NCBI GenBank assembly: GCA_022749295.1
Contig: CP062007.1
Span: forward strand, 434,001-498,000
DNA length: 64,000 bases
Reading direction: 5' to 3'
Source of the DNA: Flavobacteriaceae bacterium GSB9
Lineage (GTDB): Bacteria; Bacteroidota; Bacteroidia; Flavobacteriales; Flavobacteriaceae
In this document: one piece after another, positions 8,614-18,374 of the stretch
Layout of the letters: the number at the start of each line of letters is the position of its first letter
Position numbering within the stretch: position 1 is the first letter of the stretch
Translations under genes and position numbers: made by a program
Notes under the pieces: model-generated
Databases searched by the model: none
The model's input: the letters and a program-made list of their open reading frames with translations, nothing else
Told to the model about the DNA's origin: nothing

Positions 8614-9876
8614 ATGAATTTTTTAAGTAAGACGATATTATGGCTAGCTGTTGTTTGTATTGCTTGTAAAAGCAAGACTAATGAGGTTGCTTCTGGCTCC
8701 AATACATCCAAAATGGAACATCCTCTCGTTATGGAAACTGGAAAAGAAAGCTCATTGGCTAAAGTCTGGGTTGATTCTACCACTGGGCATAAAATCGAAA
8801 AGCTTGTTAATAGAGCAGGTAGTAATCGAAGTTTTTACTTTCATAATAATCCGTTTTTAAAATCGGAAGACGGAAAAGACGACTTGATGGTTTTTACGGG
8901 AAGTTCTGAAACTGGCAGTCAATACTTTTCAATCAATTTAAACACCAAAACAGTTGATCAGATAACAGATAAACCCGGTAGGAAAAGAGGAGAGATAGTA
9001 GGTGCTAAAACCCGTAAAGTATTCTATATGGTAAAAGATAGTGTTTTTGCAACCCATATTGATACGCACGAAACCGAGTTTATTTACAAGTTCGACAGCG
9101 AGGTCATTGGATCGGTGTCTACGCTAAATGCAGATGAAACCCTCTTGGGAGGTGCGCTTATAACCAAAGAAGAAAACGAAATATTCAAGAGAAACCCCTC
9201 TAAGTCAAGTTATTTTGATAAGATATATGAAGCAAAACTTGAAAGAAGTTTGATAACTATCGATTTGGAAACAAAGCAGTTAAATAATATATATTCAGAA
9301 AATGCATGGCTCAACCATATTCAATTTTCCCCAACAAATCCCAATTTGCTTATGTATTGCCACGAAGGTCCTTGGCATAAAGTGGATAGAATTTGGACGA
9401 TTGATATAAAAACAAGGCAAAATCAGTTGATGCATAAAAGAACGGTTGACAGAGAAATTGCTGGTCATGAATTTTTTAGTCATGATGGAACCACCATTTG
9501 GTTTGACCTTCAAATTCCAAGGAGCATTACATTTTATCTTGCAGGAAAACATTTAGATTCTGGTGAAGAAACGAGATATGCTCTAAAACGGGATGAGTGG
9601 TCTATACATTTTAATATCTCACCAGACCAAAAAACATTTGCTGGAGATGGAGGAGACTCTGGTCAAGTAGCAAGAGCCAAAGACGGCATGTGGATTTATC
9701 ATTTTACGCCAAAGGGAGATAGTCTAGTTTCGCGAAAATTGGTCAACATGAAAAATCACGATTATGACCTTGAACCCAATGTTCATTTTTCTCCAAATGG
9801 AAAACAAATTATCTTTAGAGCAAATTTTGAGGGTACTTCACAAATTTACGCCGTGGATATAAAAAAAGAACACTAA
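8614..9876 (+). CDS. PL22-like oligogalacturonate lyase, lipoprotein
   Basis: 420-residue propeller lyase closer to classical oligogalacturonate lyase than its divergent neighbour. It has the family stretches YCHEGPWHKVDRIW (about residue 250), EIAGHEFFSHDGTTIWFD (about 285) and EPNVHFSPNGKQIIFRANFEG near the C-terminus, where PL22 enzymes place catalytic and metal-binding histidines. The N-terminus is a short hydrophobic segment followed by cysteines (VVCIACKSK), so it is probably lipid-anchored. It would cleave short unsaturated or saturated uronate oligomers in the periplasm. It is the first gene of a rightward operon, 9 bp before the GH106 gene. Specificity for galacturonate versus another uronate is not proven. 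Confidence 0.8.
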   Translation: MNFLSKTILWLAVVCIACKSKTNEVASGSNTSKMEHPLVMETGKESSLAKVWVDSTTGHKIEKLVNRAGSNRSFYFHNNPFLKSEDGKDDLMVFTGSSETGSQYFSINLNTKTVDQITDKPGRKRGEIVGAKTRKVFYMVKDSVFATHIDTHETEFIYKFDSEVIGSVSTLNADETLLGGALITKEENEIFKRNPSKSSYFDKIYEAKLERSLITIDLETKQLNNIYSENAWLNHIQFSPTNPNLLMYCHEGPWHKVDRIWTIDIKTRQNQLMHKRTVDREIAGHEFFSHDGTTIWFDLQIPRSITFYLAGKHLDSGEETRYALKRDEWSIHFNISPDQKTFAGDGGDSGQVARAKDGMWIYHFTPKGDSLVSRKLVNMKNHDYDLEPNVHFSPNGKQIIFRANFEGTSQIYAVDIKKEH

Positions 9877-9885
9877 TAAAATATC

Positions 9886-12636
9886 ATGCAAAAAAAGAGT
9901 TTAATTGTTTTAGTAATATTAGTAAGCTTCACATTTTCTTGTGGTGAGAACGAGAAAATAGATTTGTTTGAAGCCAAAAGCGTAAACCTCAAAAATAACG
10001 AGAGTCAACAAAAACCTTGGACACGTTGGTGGTGGATGGGCAGTGCAGTCGATTCGGTTAACATAAAGCAAAATTTAATAGATTTACATCGAGTAGGCAT
10101 TGGAGGTGTAGAGATTGCACCTATTTATGGTGTAAAAGGCGAGGAAGATAATTTTATAGATTATCTTTCTCCAAAGTGGATGAACATGTTAAGCTATACT
10201 ACAAAAGTAGCCGATAGTTTGGGTATGCAAGTTGATTTAACTCTCGGTACAGGTTGGCCTTATGGCGGCCCTCAGGTAACGCCAAAACACGCTGCCACAA
10301 AACTTATCACCCAAACCTATAACGTAGAAAATGGAGCTTCTTTTTCTAAAGAAATAAAGGTTGAAAATCCAAAAGAAAAGCGTCCGGCTACGTTAAAATT
10401 TCTTCTTGCTTTTGGTGATAAAGGAAATTACATCGACTTAACCGAGCAGGTAAATGAAAACCAAATTAATTGGATTGCTAAAGATGATGATTATACGGTT
10501 TATGCCATTTTTACCGGTAAAACAGGGCAAAAAGTTAAACGTGCCGCCCCTGGTGGTTCTGGCTTTACGCTAGATCATTATTCTGAAGAAGCGTTAAACG
10601 CTTACCTACAGCGTTTTGGTGAAGCTTTAATAGGTTTTGATGGTAATATTCGTTCTATTTTTAATGATAGTTATGAAGTTTACGGAACCAATTTTACGCC
10701 TAATTTTTTCGAAGCTTTTGAACAATACCGAGGTTATGATTTAAAGCCTTATATACCATTGTTATTGAGTGATGAAGATACCGAAGAAGGCAACCGTGTA
10801 AAGAGCGATTACAGGGAGACGCTGTCGGATTTATTATTAAATGATTTTGATAAACCATGGACGGCTTGGGCCAATAAACACAATTTTAAATCCCGATTAC
10901 AGGCACACGGTTCTCCCGGAAATTTAATCGATTTATATGCCTCTGCCGATATACCAGAATGTGAAACCTTTGGTTCGATGCCTTACGATATACCGGGTTT
11001 ACGACGCGAACAAGAAGATATTCGCGAAGGTGACGCCGATCCAGTGATGCTTAAATTCTCTTCTTCTGCAGCGCATATTGCAGGAAAGCCTTTAACGTCA
11101 TCAGAAACCTTTACTTGGCTTCGTGACCATTTTAAAGTGGCGCTTTCGCAGTGTAAACCTGAATTGGAGGATTTATTTGTAAATGGTGTTAATCACATTT
11201 TTTTACATGGTACAACTTACTCGCCTAAGCGTGCAGATTGGCCAGGTTGGAAATTTTATGCTTCTGTAAATTTTAATCCTAATTTGGCTATAGGCGAAGA
11301 TGAAGCTGAATTATTTTCATATATCGCCAACTGTCAAAAGTACTTGCAATCAGGTAAACCCGATAATGAAACATTACTATATTGGCCAATTTATGATGTT
11401 TGGAATACCTATCTTAAGGGGAGTTTGTTCTTTCAGTTTAAAATACATTCATTAGAAGAGTGGTTGCATCACGAACCGTTTTATAAAACCACTAAGAACC
11501 TTATGGCTAATGGGTATGCTACCGATTTTATATCAGATGAGTTCATTAACAACGCAACGGTTTCAGATGGAAAAATCAAATTACCAGGAGGCGAATACAA
11601 ATCACTTGTAGTACCGGATTGTAAAAATATGCCATTGGCTACACTCGAAAAACTGTTAGCACTAAAAAACGAAGGTGCACATATTATTTTTGAAGATCTT
11701 CCGGAGACCGTTCCTGGATTTCACAACTACAAAGCACAAAACGAAAGCATGCATAAGTTGATTGCAGAAAATTCTAATATGCTCGTTCCTTCAAAAGATA
11801 TTTATCGTGATTTAGATATAGCGGGTATTCTACCGGAAACTTTGGTAGAAACGGGGCTGAAATATATTAGACGGGACATTGATGGCGAGAAAGTATATTA
11901 TTTAGTAAATCATACGGCTAATTTGGTTAAAGGTTATATTCCAACCCAAATTGTTGAAAAAGAAGTAGAACTTTATGATGCTAACCAAGATAAATCTGGA
12001 AAAGCACTTACTAAAGTCGAAAATGGTAAAACATGGGTTAAGGTTTCCATAAAACCTGGGGAATCTTTGTTTTTAAAGAGTACGCCAATATCACGTTTAA
12101 AAAATTGGGAATACTTAGAGCCCTCAGGCGCATCTTACAAACTCAATGGGAATTGGAATATTTCTTTCTTAAGAGGAGGGCCAACGTTACCGGAAAACGC
12201 TAACCTAGTCAAGTTAGAATCTTGGACCAATCTAAGCCAAGCTGCTGAAGGTTTTTCAGGAACAGCAAAATATGGCATTAAATTTGAAAATCCAGATAGT
12301 ACGGTCAAAAATTGGCAACTTAACTTGGGTGACGTGCGCGAGAGTGCCAAAGTCTGGTTAAATGGTAAATATATAGGTGCGGTTTGGGCAAATCCATTTG
12401 AAATAAATATTGGCGAATTAAAAGAAGGGCTTAACCAAATTGAAATTGAAGTTACCAACCTTTCGGCCAACAGGGTTCGAGCCAAAGAATTGCGTGGTGA
12501 AGAATGGAAAAATTTCTATGAAATAAACATGGTAAACAAAGATTATCAAAAGTTTGATGCCACAAAATGGGAGCCAATGCCTTCGGGACTTTTAGGCCCA
12601 ATAAACTTAATACCTTTAAAAGCAATTAAAAATTAA
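9886..12636 (+). CDS. GH106 alpha-L-rhamnosidase
   Basis: 916-residue secreted enzyme of family GH106, which removes terminal alpha-L-rhamnose by inversion. It has a signal or lipoprotein leader ending FSCGEN (cysteine near residue 19). Early family stretches are PWTRWWWMGSAVD, GVGGVEIAPIYG-like and TLGTGWPYGGPQVT (residues 45-130). The barrel core follows, with SETFTWLRDHFKVALSQCKPELEDLFVNGVNHIFLHG. A C-terminal galactose-binding-like beta-sandwich (about 730-905) contains WLNGKYIGAVWANPFEINI. It sits between a PL22-like lyase and GH105 genes with 9- and 12-bp gaps. In rhamnogalacturonan I breakdown this family acts after lyase and GH105 to free rhamnose, which fits the rhamnose catabolic genes downstream. 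Confidence 0.92.
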   Translation: MQKKSLIVLVILVSFTFSCGENEKIDLFEAKSVNLKNNESQQKPWTRWWWMGSAVDSVNIKQNLIDLHRVGIGGVEIAPIYGVKGEEDNFIDYLSPKWMNMLSYTTKVADSLGMQVDLTLGTGWPYGGPQVTPKHAATKLITQTYNVENGASFSKEIKVENPKEKRPATLKFLLAFGDKGNYIDLTEQVNENQINWIAKDDDYTVYAIFTGKTGQKVKRAAPGGSGFTLDHYSEEALNAYLQRFGEALIGFDGNIRSIFNDSYEVYGTNFTPNFFEAFEQYRGYDLKPYIPLLLSDEDTEEGNRVKSDYRETLSDLLLNDFDKPWTAWANKHNFKSRLQAHGSPGNLIDLYASADIPECETFGSMPYDIPGLRREQEDIREGDADPVMLKFSSSAAHIAGKPLTSSETFTWLRDHFKVALSQCKPELEDLFVNGVNHIFLHGTTYSPKRADWPGWKFYASVNFNPNLAIGEDEAELFSYIANCQKYLQSGKPDNETLLYWPIYDVWNTYLKGSLFFQFKIHSLEEWLHHEPFYKTTKNLMANGYATDFISDEFINNATVSDGKIKLPGGEYKSLVVPDCKNMPLATLEKLLALKNEGAHIIFEDLPETVPGFHNYKAQNESMHKLIAENSNMLVPSKDIYRDLDIAGILPETLVETGLKYIRRDIDGEKVYYLVNHTANLVKGYIPTQIVEKEVELYDANQDKSGKALTKVENGKTWVKVSIKPGESLFLKSTPISRLKNWEYLEPSGASYKLNGNWNISFLRGGPTLPENANLVKLESWTNLSQAAEGFSGTAKYGIKFENPDSTVKNWQLNLGDVRESAKVWLNGKYIGAVWANPFEINIGELKEGLNQIEIEVTNLSANRVRAKELRGEEWKNFYEINMVNKDYQKFDATKWEPMPSGLLGPINLIPLKAIKN

Positions 12637-12648
12637 ATATATACAACA

Positions 12649-13773
12649 ATGAAAAATAATCTGTTACTCTTTTGTTTAGCCTTATTTGTATCAGGGTTTA
12701 GTATGGCACAAACGCCTTTTAATAGGGAAGAGGTTTTGAATAGCATGCAGCTTGCCAATAAATATTTTATGGAAAAATGGCCAGATGTAGGCAAAACTAT
12801 AGTAACCAACAAGGAGCGACCAAGCAATATCTGGACCCGTGGTGTGTATTATGAAGGATTAATGGCTTTGCACGAGATTTACCCAAAAGAAGAATATTAC
12901 CAATACGCATATGATTGGGCTGAATTTCACGATTGGAATTTTAGGCATGGAGCAGCAAATCGCAATGCAGACGACTATTGTGCAGCACAAACTTATATCG
13001 ATTTGTACAAATTAGTACCCGATTCTAAAAAACTTAAAAGCACAAAAGCGTGTATGAATATGCTTCTTAATACGCCTCAAGTTGATGATTGGTGGTGGAT
13101 TGATGCTATTCAAATGGGCATGCCTGTATTTGCTAAAATGGGGGTTTTAGAAAATGATGAACGTTATTTTGAAAAAATGTACAGAATGTACATGTACACA
13201 CGAGATAAACACGGAGAGAGTGGACTTTACAATCCAAAAGACGGGCTTTGGTGGCGCGATGCCGATTTTGACCCGCCATACACAGAACCAAATGGTGAAG
13301 ACTCGTATTGGAGCCGTGGTAACGGTTGGGTAATAGGGGCCTTGGCAAGAACACTTTCTATTATACCTCAGGATGCGCCTCACAGAGAGCAATATATTAT
13401 CGATTTAAAATCAATGGCAAAAGCATTGGTTCCTATTCAAAGAAAGGATGGTTTTTGGAACGTTAGCTTGCACGATCCAACACATTTTGGCGGCAAAGAA
13501 ACCTCTGGAACAGCTTTGTTTATCTATGCTATGGCTTATGGTATTAACAATGGTATTTTGGACAAAGAGACCTATTTGCCTGTTGTTGAAAAAGGCTGGA
13601 ATGCCATTATAAAAGACGCTTTGCATAAAAATGGTTTTTTAGGTTATTTACAATCTACAGGAAAAGAACCGAAGGATGGGCAACCGCTATCTTATGATAA
13701 AGTTCCCGATTTTGAAGATTACGGTTTAGGATGTTTTCTTTTGGCGGGTGCCGAAATTTATAGAATACAATAA
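12649..13773 (+). CDS. GH105 unsaturated rhamnogalacturonyl hydrolase (YteR type)
   Basis: 374-residue (alpha/alpha)6-barrel enzyme that removes the unsaturated uronate from lyase products. It has a signal peptide (1-20, ending SMAQ) and the substrate-pocket stretch NADDYCAAQTYIDLY. The catalytic region VDDWWWIDAIQMGMPVF has the candidate acid/base Asp152. SYWSRGNGWVIGALA, FWNVSLHDP and KETSGTALFIYAMAYGIN follow, all standard for GH105. It is closer to the YteR/YesR branch than the leftward GH105 at 562-1941. It is third in the rightward operon. Its product would be a free unsaturated uronate plus a rhamnose-ended chain for the GH106 enzyme. Confidence 0.92.
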   Translation: MKNNLLLFCLALFVSGFSMAQTPFNREEVLNSMQLANKYFMEKWPDVGKTIVTNKERPSNIWTRGVYYEGLMALHEIYPKEEYYQYAYDWAEFHDWNFRHGAANRNADDYCAAQTYIDLYKLVPDSKKLKSTKACMNMLLNTPQVDDWWWIDAIQMGMPVFAKMGVLENDERYFEKMYRMYMYTRDKHGESGLYNPKDGLWWRDADFDPPYTEPNGEDSYWSRGNGWVIGALARTLSIIPQDAPHREQYIIDLKSMAKALVPIQRKDGFWNVSLHDPTHFGGKETSGTALFIYAMAYGINNGILDKETYLPVVEKGWNAIIKDALHKNGFLGYLQSTGKEPKDGQPLSYDKVPDFEDYGLGCFLLAGAEIYRIQ

Positions 13774-13862
13774 AATTACTTAGATTTTAAATAATATAAA
13801 GCACATTGGTTTAAAACAATAATGCTTAATTTTTATTGTTGCTATAGAATAAGAAATTTATA

Positions 13863-15467
13863 ATGATTAAGAGAAAAACAATACTATCAGGCTTTTCAGT
13901 TGTTTTGTTGTTAGTTTCGGTAAACTGTTCACTTTTTGCTCAACTCAATAAGATTAAAAACGACCAATTTTGGAATACCGTTGATGGCAAACCTATCTAT
14001 AGTCAAGGAGGAGGTATTTTTAAATTTAACGACCCATTTACCGGAAAAGAAAAATACTATTGGTACGGTGTGCATTATGAAGAAGCCGAATTATACCGGG
14101 AAAACCCAGCCATAACACACGAAAGAAATCATTTTGTTGCGGTAAGCTGTTACAGTTCAACCGATTTGGTGAATTGGACGTTTGAGAATAACGTGCTTGT
14201 AAAAGAAGAAGTCGAAAACCAAGGACGTACCGGGTGGTTAGGCCGTATGGGCGTAGTTCATGTACCTGAATTGAAACAATATGCCTTGTTTATTCAACAT
14301 AATAACAGTGTTTTAATAGCGCTTTCTGATTCACCTGTCGGAAATTTTAAAAAGCACAACCGCTTGGACATGACCGATAGAATTGGAACCCCTAATACAG
14401 GCGACCAAACCGTGTTTACCGACTACGATACCGGAAAATCCTATTTAGTATATTCCTATGGCAGAGGTCGCAACAAGATTTATATCTCTGAAATTGGTGT
14501 GAAAGACGGCATGGTAAATCTTTTAGATTGTACACAAGTTTTTAGAGGAAAAGGACGCGAAGGCAATTGCATGTTTAAATATCGAGGAAAGTATTATCTG
14601 TACGCTTCAAACTTATACGGATGGGATTCATCGTATGCTTATTATCTGGTCGCTGATGACATTAGAGGACCTTATACCCCAACCAATAAAATGTTGATTA
14701 CTCCGGGAAGTATGGATGATTATTCACATATTACGCAAACAGGATTTTTCGTCAATGTAAAAGGTTCAAAACAAGAAACAGTTATTTTTTGTGGCGACCG
14801 ATGGGCTGATTTTGCTGGAAATGGTTTAGGTTACAACCAATGGTGTCCCTTATCGTTTGATGATGAAATGCCATATTTTAACTCCTTAAATGCTTGGAAG
14901 CTCAACGAAACTACAGGCGAATGGACTGTTTCTAACGATAATAATTACGTGAAAAACCCCAGTTTTGAAGCAGACCGTAGGCATATCCCAAGTCCCGTTA
15001 AACCAATTAAAGAACAATTATTGGCATGGCATTCTCAAGTACTTCAGGGTAATGTTATTGTGATAGAAGATGATAGTTCGCCTGTTTTAAACCATTTTAA
15101 TACAGAGTCAGACCGTAAATATGTTATTGGAGAAAAAAGCTTAAATATTTCAGACAGTATAGATTTTAAAAGAAAAGTTTATCAGATTATTGAGTCTAGT
15201 CCGTATGTTACATTACCGGATGGCACATATCACTTATCGGCAAAAATTAGAAGTCAAGGAGGTTTTAATAAACTAGAAATGTATGCCGAAAGTGGTGGAA
15301 TTAAAAATAACAAATCCATAGATGATACGGTTGGAAACTGGAGTACAATCTCCCTAAGAAATATACCAGTAAAAAATGGTAAAATAGAAATAGGATTTTA
15401 TGCCGATGCCAAAGCCCATTCTAGTTGCCAGATAGACGATGTTATCCTAATAAGGGAGTCCGAATAA
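13863..15467 (+). CDS. GH43-like beta-propeller glycosidase with C-terminal beta-sandwich
   Basis: 534-residue secreted protein (signal peptide about 1-26). Residues 35-365 look like the five-bladed propeller of clan GH-F (GH43 and relatives): GGGIFKFNDPF, KYYWYGVHYEEAELY, SSTDLVNWTFENNVLV, GNCMFKYRGKYYLYASNLYGWDSSYAYYLVAD. Such enzymes remove galactose, arabinose or xylose from side chains. Residues about 370-534 form a jelly-roll-like module (NYVKNPSFEADRR to SCQIDDVILIRESE), probably carbohydrate binding. I cannot assign the subfamily or the catalytic triad with certainty. An 89-bp gap separates it from the GH105 gene. Its stop codon overlaps the start of the next gene by one base (TAATG), implying translational coupling. 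Confidence 0.7.
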   Translation: MIKRKTILSGFSVVLLLVSVNCSLFAQLNKIKNDQFWNTVDGKPIYSQGGGIFKFNDPFTGKEKYYWYGVHYEEAELYRENPAITHERNHFVAVSCYSSTDLVNWTFENNVLVKEEVENQGRTGWLGRMGVVHVPELKQYALFIQHNNSVLIALSDSPVGNFKKHNRLDMTDRIGTPNTGDQTVFTDYDTGKSYLVYSYGRGRNKIYISEIGVKDGMVNLLDCTQVFRGKGREGNCMFKYRGKYYLYASNLYGWDSSYAYYLVADDIRGPYTPTNKMLITPGSMDDYSHITQTGFFVNVKGSKQETVIFCGDRWADFAGNGLGYNQWCPLSFDDEMPYFNSLNAWKLNETTGEWTVSNDNNYVKNPSFEADRRHIPSPVKPIKEQLLAWHSQVLQGNVIVIEDDSSPVLNHFNTESDRKYVIGEKSLNISDSIDFKRKVYQIIESSPYVTLPDGTYHLSAKIRSQGGFNKLEMYAESGGIKNNKSIDDTVGNWSTISLRNIPVKNGKIEIGFYADAKAHSSCQIDDVILIRESE

Positions 15468-18367
15468 TGAAGAATCCAAAACAAAATATATTTATTGTTC
15501 TGGTATGCCTTTTTTTTACGGTATTGGGATTTCCTGTTAACTGTAGCTATCAGGCTTCTAATAAATTTGAAATTTATACCTCAAAACACCAAACCGCTAT
15601 CTTATATGATAAGGATGCCGCTGCTCTAGATTCTATTGCGGCCCATTTACTTTCAGAGGATATCTATAAAATCACCAATTACAGACCAGAAGTGATAACC
15701 GACTTTAAAAAGGTTAAAGGTTCTGTTATTGTCATCGGAGAACTTGATTCCGAATTAGTCAATCAATTTCTATCCCAAAACGATTACAGCTCTGTTTTTA
15801 AAAACCAATGGGAAAGTTTCCTTTACAAAACTACACAAAACCCTACAAAGCATATAAAAAAAGCCTTTATTATAGCTGGAACCAATCCACGTGGAACAGC
15901 CTATGGTGTGTTTAATATTTCAAAACAATTAGGTGTAAATCCGTGGTACTGGTGGGCCGATGTTCCTATAAAAAAGCAAAACGAACTTATTTTACATCAG
16001 AAAGATTATTTTAGTAAAGCTCCATCGGTAAGGTATCGCGGCATCTTTTTAAACGACGAAGACTGGGGCCTCCAACCCTGGGCAGCTAAAACTTTTGAAT
16101 CCGAAACGGGGGACATAGGCCCGAAAACCTACTCCAAAATTTTCGAGCTCCTACTCCGTTTAAATGCCAACGCCATTTGGCCAGCCATGCACCCCAGTAC
16201 CAAAGCCTTTTTTCATTATCTGGGCAATGTTAAAATGGCCAATATTTATAACATTGTTATAGGCTCATCTCATGCAGAACCTATGCTAAGAAACAATGTT
16301 GATGAATGGAATAAAAAGAAATTCGGAGCTTTTAATTACAAAACTAATAAAGACCAAGTTTATCATTACTGGGAAACCCGGGTTAAACAGGCGCAAAATA
16401 TCGATGCTATTTATACGATGGGCATGCGTGGAGTTCATGATAGTGGTATGGAAGGCGTGAAAGGTAAAGATGAAGCTGTACAACTTTTAGACGGCATTAT
16501 TAAAGATCAAAGAGGACTTATAAAAAAACACATTAATAACGACCCTACCAAAGTACCACAGGCCTTTACCGTATATAAAGAAGTGTTAGATTTATATAAA
16601 AATGGATTAGAAGTCCCTGATGATATTACCTTAGTATGGACTGACGATAACTACGGCTACATTCGTGCGCTTAGCAATACCGAAGAGCAACAACGTTCGG
16701 GAGGTGCTGGTGTATATTACCATGTGTCTTACTGGGGCAGACCGCACGATTATTTATGGTTGAACACTACGAGTCCGTACCTCATTTGGGAAGAAATGAT
16801 GAAAGCCTACACGCTAAAAAACAAATCCATCTGGATTTTAAATGTTGGCGATATAAAACCTGCCGAATACAACACACAGTTATTTTTGGACATGGCTTAC
16901 GATGCCTCAAATTTTGAAGACATTGATGCGGTTACCCAGCATCAGCAAGACTTTTTTACTAACATTTTCGGGGAAGATTATGGTAAAACCATTGCTGGAA
17001 TTAAAAACACCTATTACCACTTAGCTTTTGAACGTAAACCGGAATTTATGGGCTGGAGTCAAACCGAACCCACAACCCCAATTTATACTTCGGATTATAA
17101 CACATTTTCATTTGGTGATGAAATTGAAAACCGTATTGCGGCCTATCATAATATTGAAAAAAAAGTAAAAGCCATAGAAATAGAGCTTCCGGAAGATTTA
17201 AAATCAGCTTTTGTTCAATTAGTAAGCTACCCCGTTGAGGGCGCATCAAACATGAATAAAAAATTCCTGTACCGAGATAAGGCTTTAGCATATGCTAAAG
17301 AAAACAGAAAAAGTGCATCAAATTACAAAGCGCAATCTCACCAGGCCTATGACAAGATTGTAGCTTTAACTGAAAAATACAATACGCTCTCTGATGGAAA
17401 ATGGCGCGGCATTATGCATATGAAACCTCGAAATCTACCGGTGTATCAAAACCCTCAAATTATGCTTTCTGAATATACATCAGACGATATTTTGGGTGTT
17501 TCGATAGAAGACACTTTAAAAACCACAGAAGGTTTAAGTAAACTGCCAACCTTTTATGTGAATAATTCAGCCACACATTTTATAGATATCTTCTTAAAAT
17601 CTAATACTCATACCAAATGGTCATTTACAAATATCCCTGAATGGATTAAGGTTTCAAGCCAATCTGGGTATCTTAACAGTGATTCTTCATTACTAGAAGA
17701 ACGAATTCTGATTTCAATCGACTGGGATTCATGGGCTAAACATGGAAAGGCGACTTCAGATGTCATCACAATTGAAGCTAAAAACTTCAAAAAAGATATT
17801 CAAATTAATGTTTCAGAAAGTTATACTAATCTGTCTAAAGAAACCATTATCGAAAAAAACGGGTTAGCCGTTTGGTATGCCAACAGTTTCAGTAAAAACG
17901 AAGCCAAAAATAAAGTCTTTTGGAAGCCTTTAAAGGGCTTGGGCCACTCTGAAAATGCTCTACAAGCAAGACCTTTAAATGCAACTTCATTTTCAGATTA
18001 TAAAAACGCACCTATTTTAGAATATGATATTTACACAGAAACCATGACAACTCATGCTAATTTGAGTCTGTATGCACTTCCAACACACCCAATAACAACC
18101 GATGGTAGTGTTAGAGTTGCTGTGCAATGGAACAATAACCCTATTGAGATAATTGACTTTAAAACCGAAGGCAGAAGCCGAACCTGGAAACAAAACGTAT
18201 TAAGCAATACTGCTGTAAAACAAATTCAGGTTCCTATTGAAAATAAAGGCAAGCAAACCTTAAAAATTTATATGCTGGATGCTGGTCTGGTCCTTGATTA
18301 TTTTATTTTGAATACTACCAACACTATTGAAAACCCATATCATTTAGAACGTGAAACTAAACTCTAA
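15467..18367 (+). CDS. GH115 alpha-glucuronidase
   Basis: Large exo-enzyme that removes alpha-linked glucuronic acid or its 4-O-methyl form from polymer side chains. I chose the ATG at 15467, which overlaps the preceding stop as TAATG and has a purine-rich ribosome site, over a TTG 42 bp upstream. The signal peptide is about residues 1-31. The family is clear from SVRYRGIFLNDEDWGLQPWA, LRLNANAIWPAMHPSTKAFF, YTMGMRGVHDSGMEG, LVWTDDNYGYIRALSNTEEQQRSGG and GVYYHVSYWGRPHDYLWL. The C-terminal third is the beta-sandwich module usual for GH115. With about 966 residues it is full length. Its presence implies glucuronic acid in the target glycan, which is unusual for plain rhamnogalacturonan I. Confidence 0.92.
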   Translation: MKNPKQNIFIVLVCLFFTVLGFPVNCSYQASNKFEIYTSKHQTAILYDKDAAALDSIAAHLLSEDIYKITNYRPEVITDFKKVKGSVIVIGELDSELVNQFLSQNDYSSVFKNQWESFLYKTTQNPTKHIKKAFIIAGTNPRGTAYGVFNISKQLGVNPWYWWADVPIKKQNELILHQKDYFSKAPSVRYRGIFLNDEDWGLQPWAAKTFESETGDIGPKTYSKIFELLLRLNANAIWPAMHPSTKAFFHYLGNVKMANIYNIVIGSSHAEPMLRNNVDEWNKKKFGAFNYKTNKDQVYHYWETRVKQAQNIDAIYTMGMRGVHDSGMEGVKGKDEAVQLLDGIIKDQRGLIKKHINNDPTKVPQAFTVYKEVLDLYKNGLEVPDDITLVWTDDNYGYIRALSNTEEQQRSGGAGVYYHVSYWGRPHDYLWLNTTSPYLIWEEMMKAYTLKNKSIWILNVGDIKPAEYNTQLFLDMAYDASNFEDIDAVTQHQQDFFTNIFGEDYGKTIAGIKNTYYHLAFERKPEFMGWSQTEPTTPIYTSDYNTFSFGDEIENRIAAYHNIEKKVKAIEIELPEDLKSAFVQLVSYPVEGASNMNKKFLYRDKALAYAKENRKSASNYKAQSHQAYDKIVALTEKYNTLSDGKWRGIMHMKPRNLPVYQNPQIMLSEYTSDDILGVSIEDTLKTTEGLSKLPTFYVNNSATHFIDIFLKSNTHTKWSFTNIPEWIKVSSQSGYLNSDSSLLEERILISIDWDSWAKHGKATSDVITIEAKNFKKDIQINVSESYTNLSKETIIEKNGLAVWYANSFSKNEAKNKVFWKPLKGLGHSENALQARPLNATSFSDYKNAPILEYDIYTETMTTHANLSLYALPTHPITTDGSVRVAVQWNNNPIEIIDFKTEGRSRTWKQNVLSNTAVKQIQVPIENKGKQTLKIYMLDAGLVLDYFILNTTNTIENPYHLERETKL

Positions 18368-18374
18368 GAGACCA

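Noticed and set aside
12135-12485. Open frames on the opposite strand of the hydrolase genes (here and at 19338-19733, 30367-30759)
   Set aside because: They lie wholly within genes that show clear families, have no ribosome site or domain, and follow from codon bias of the real frames.
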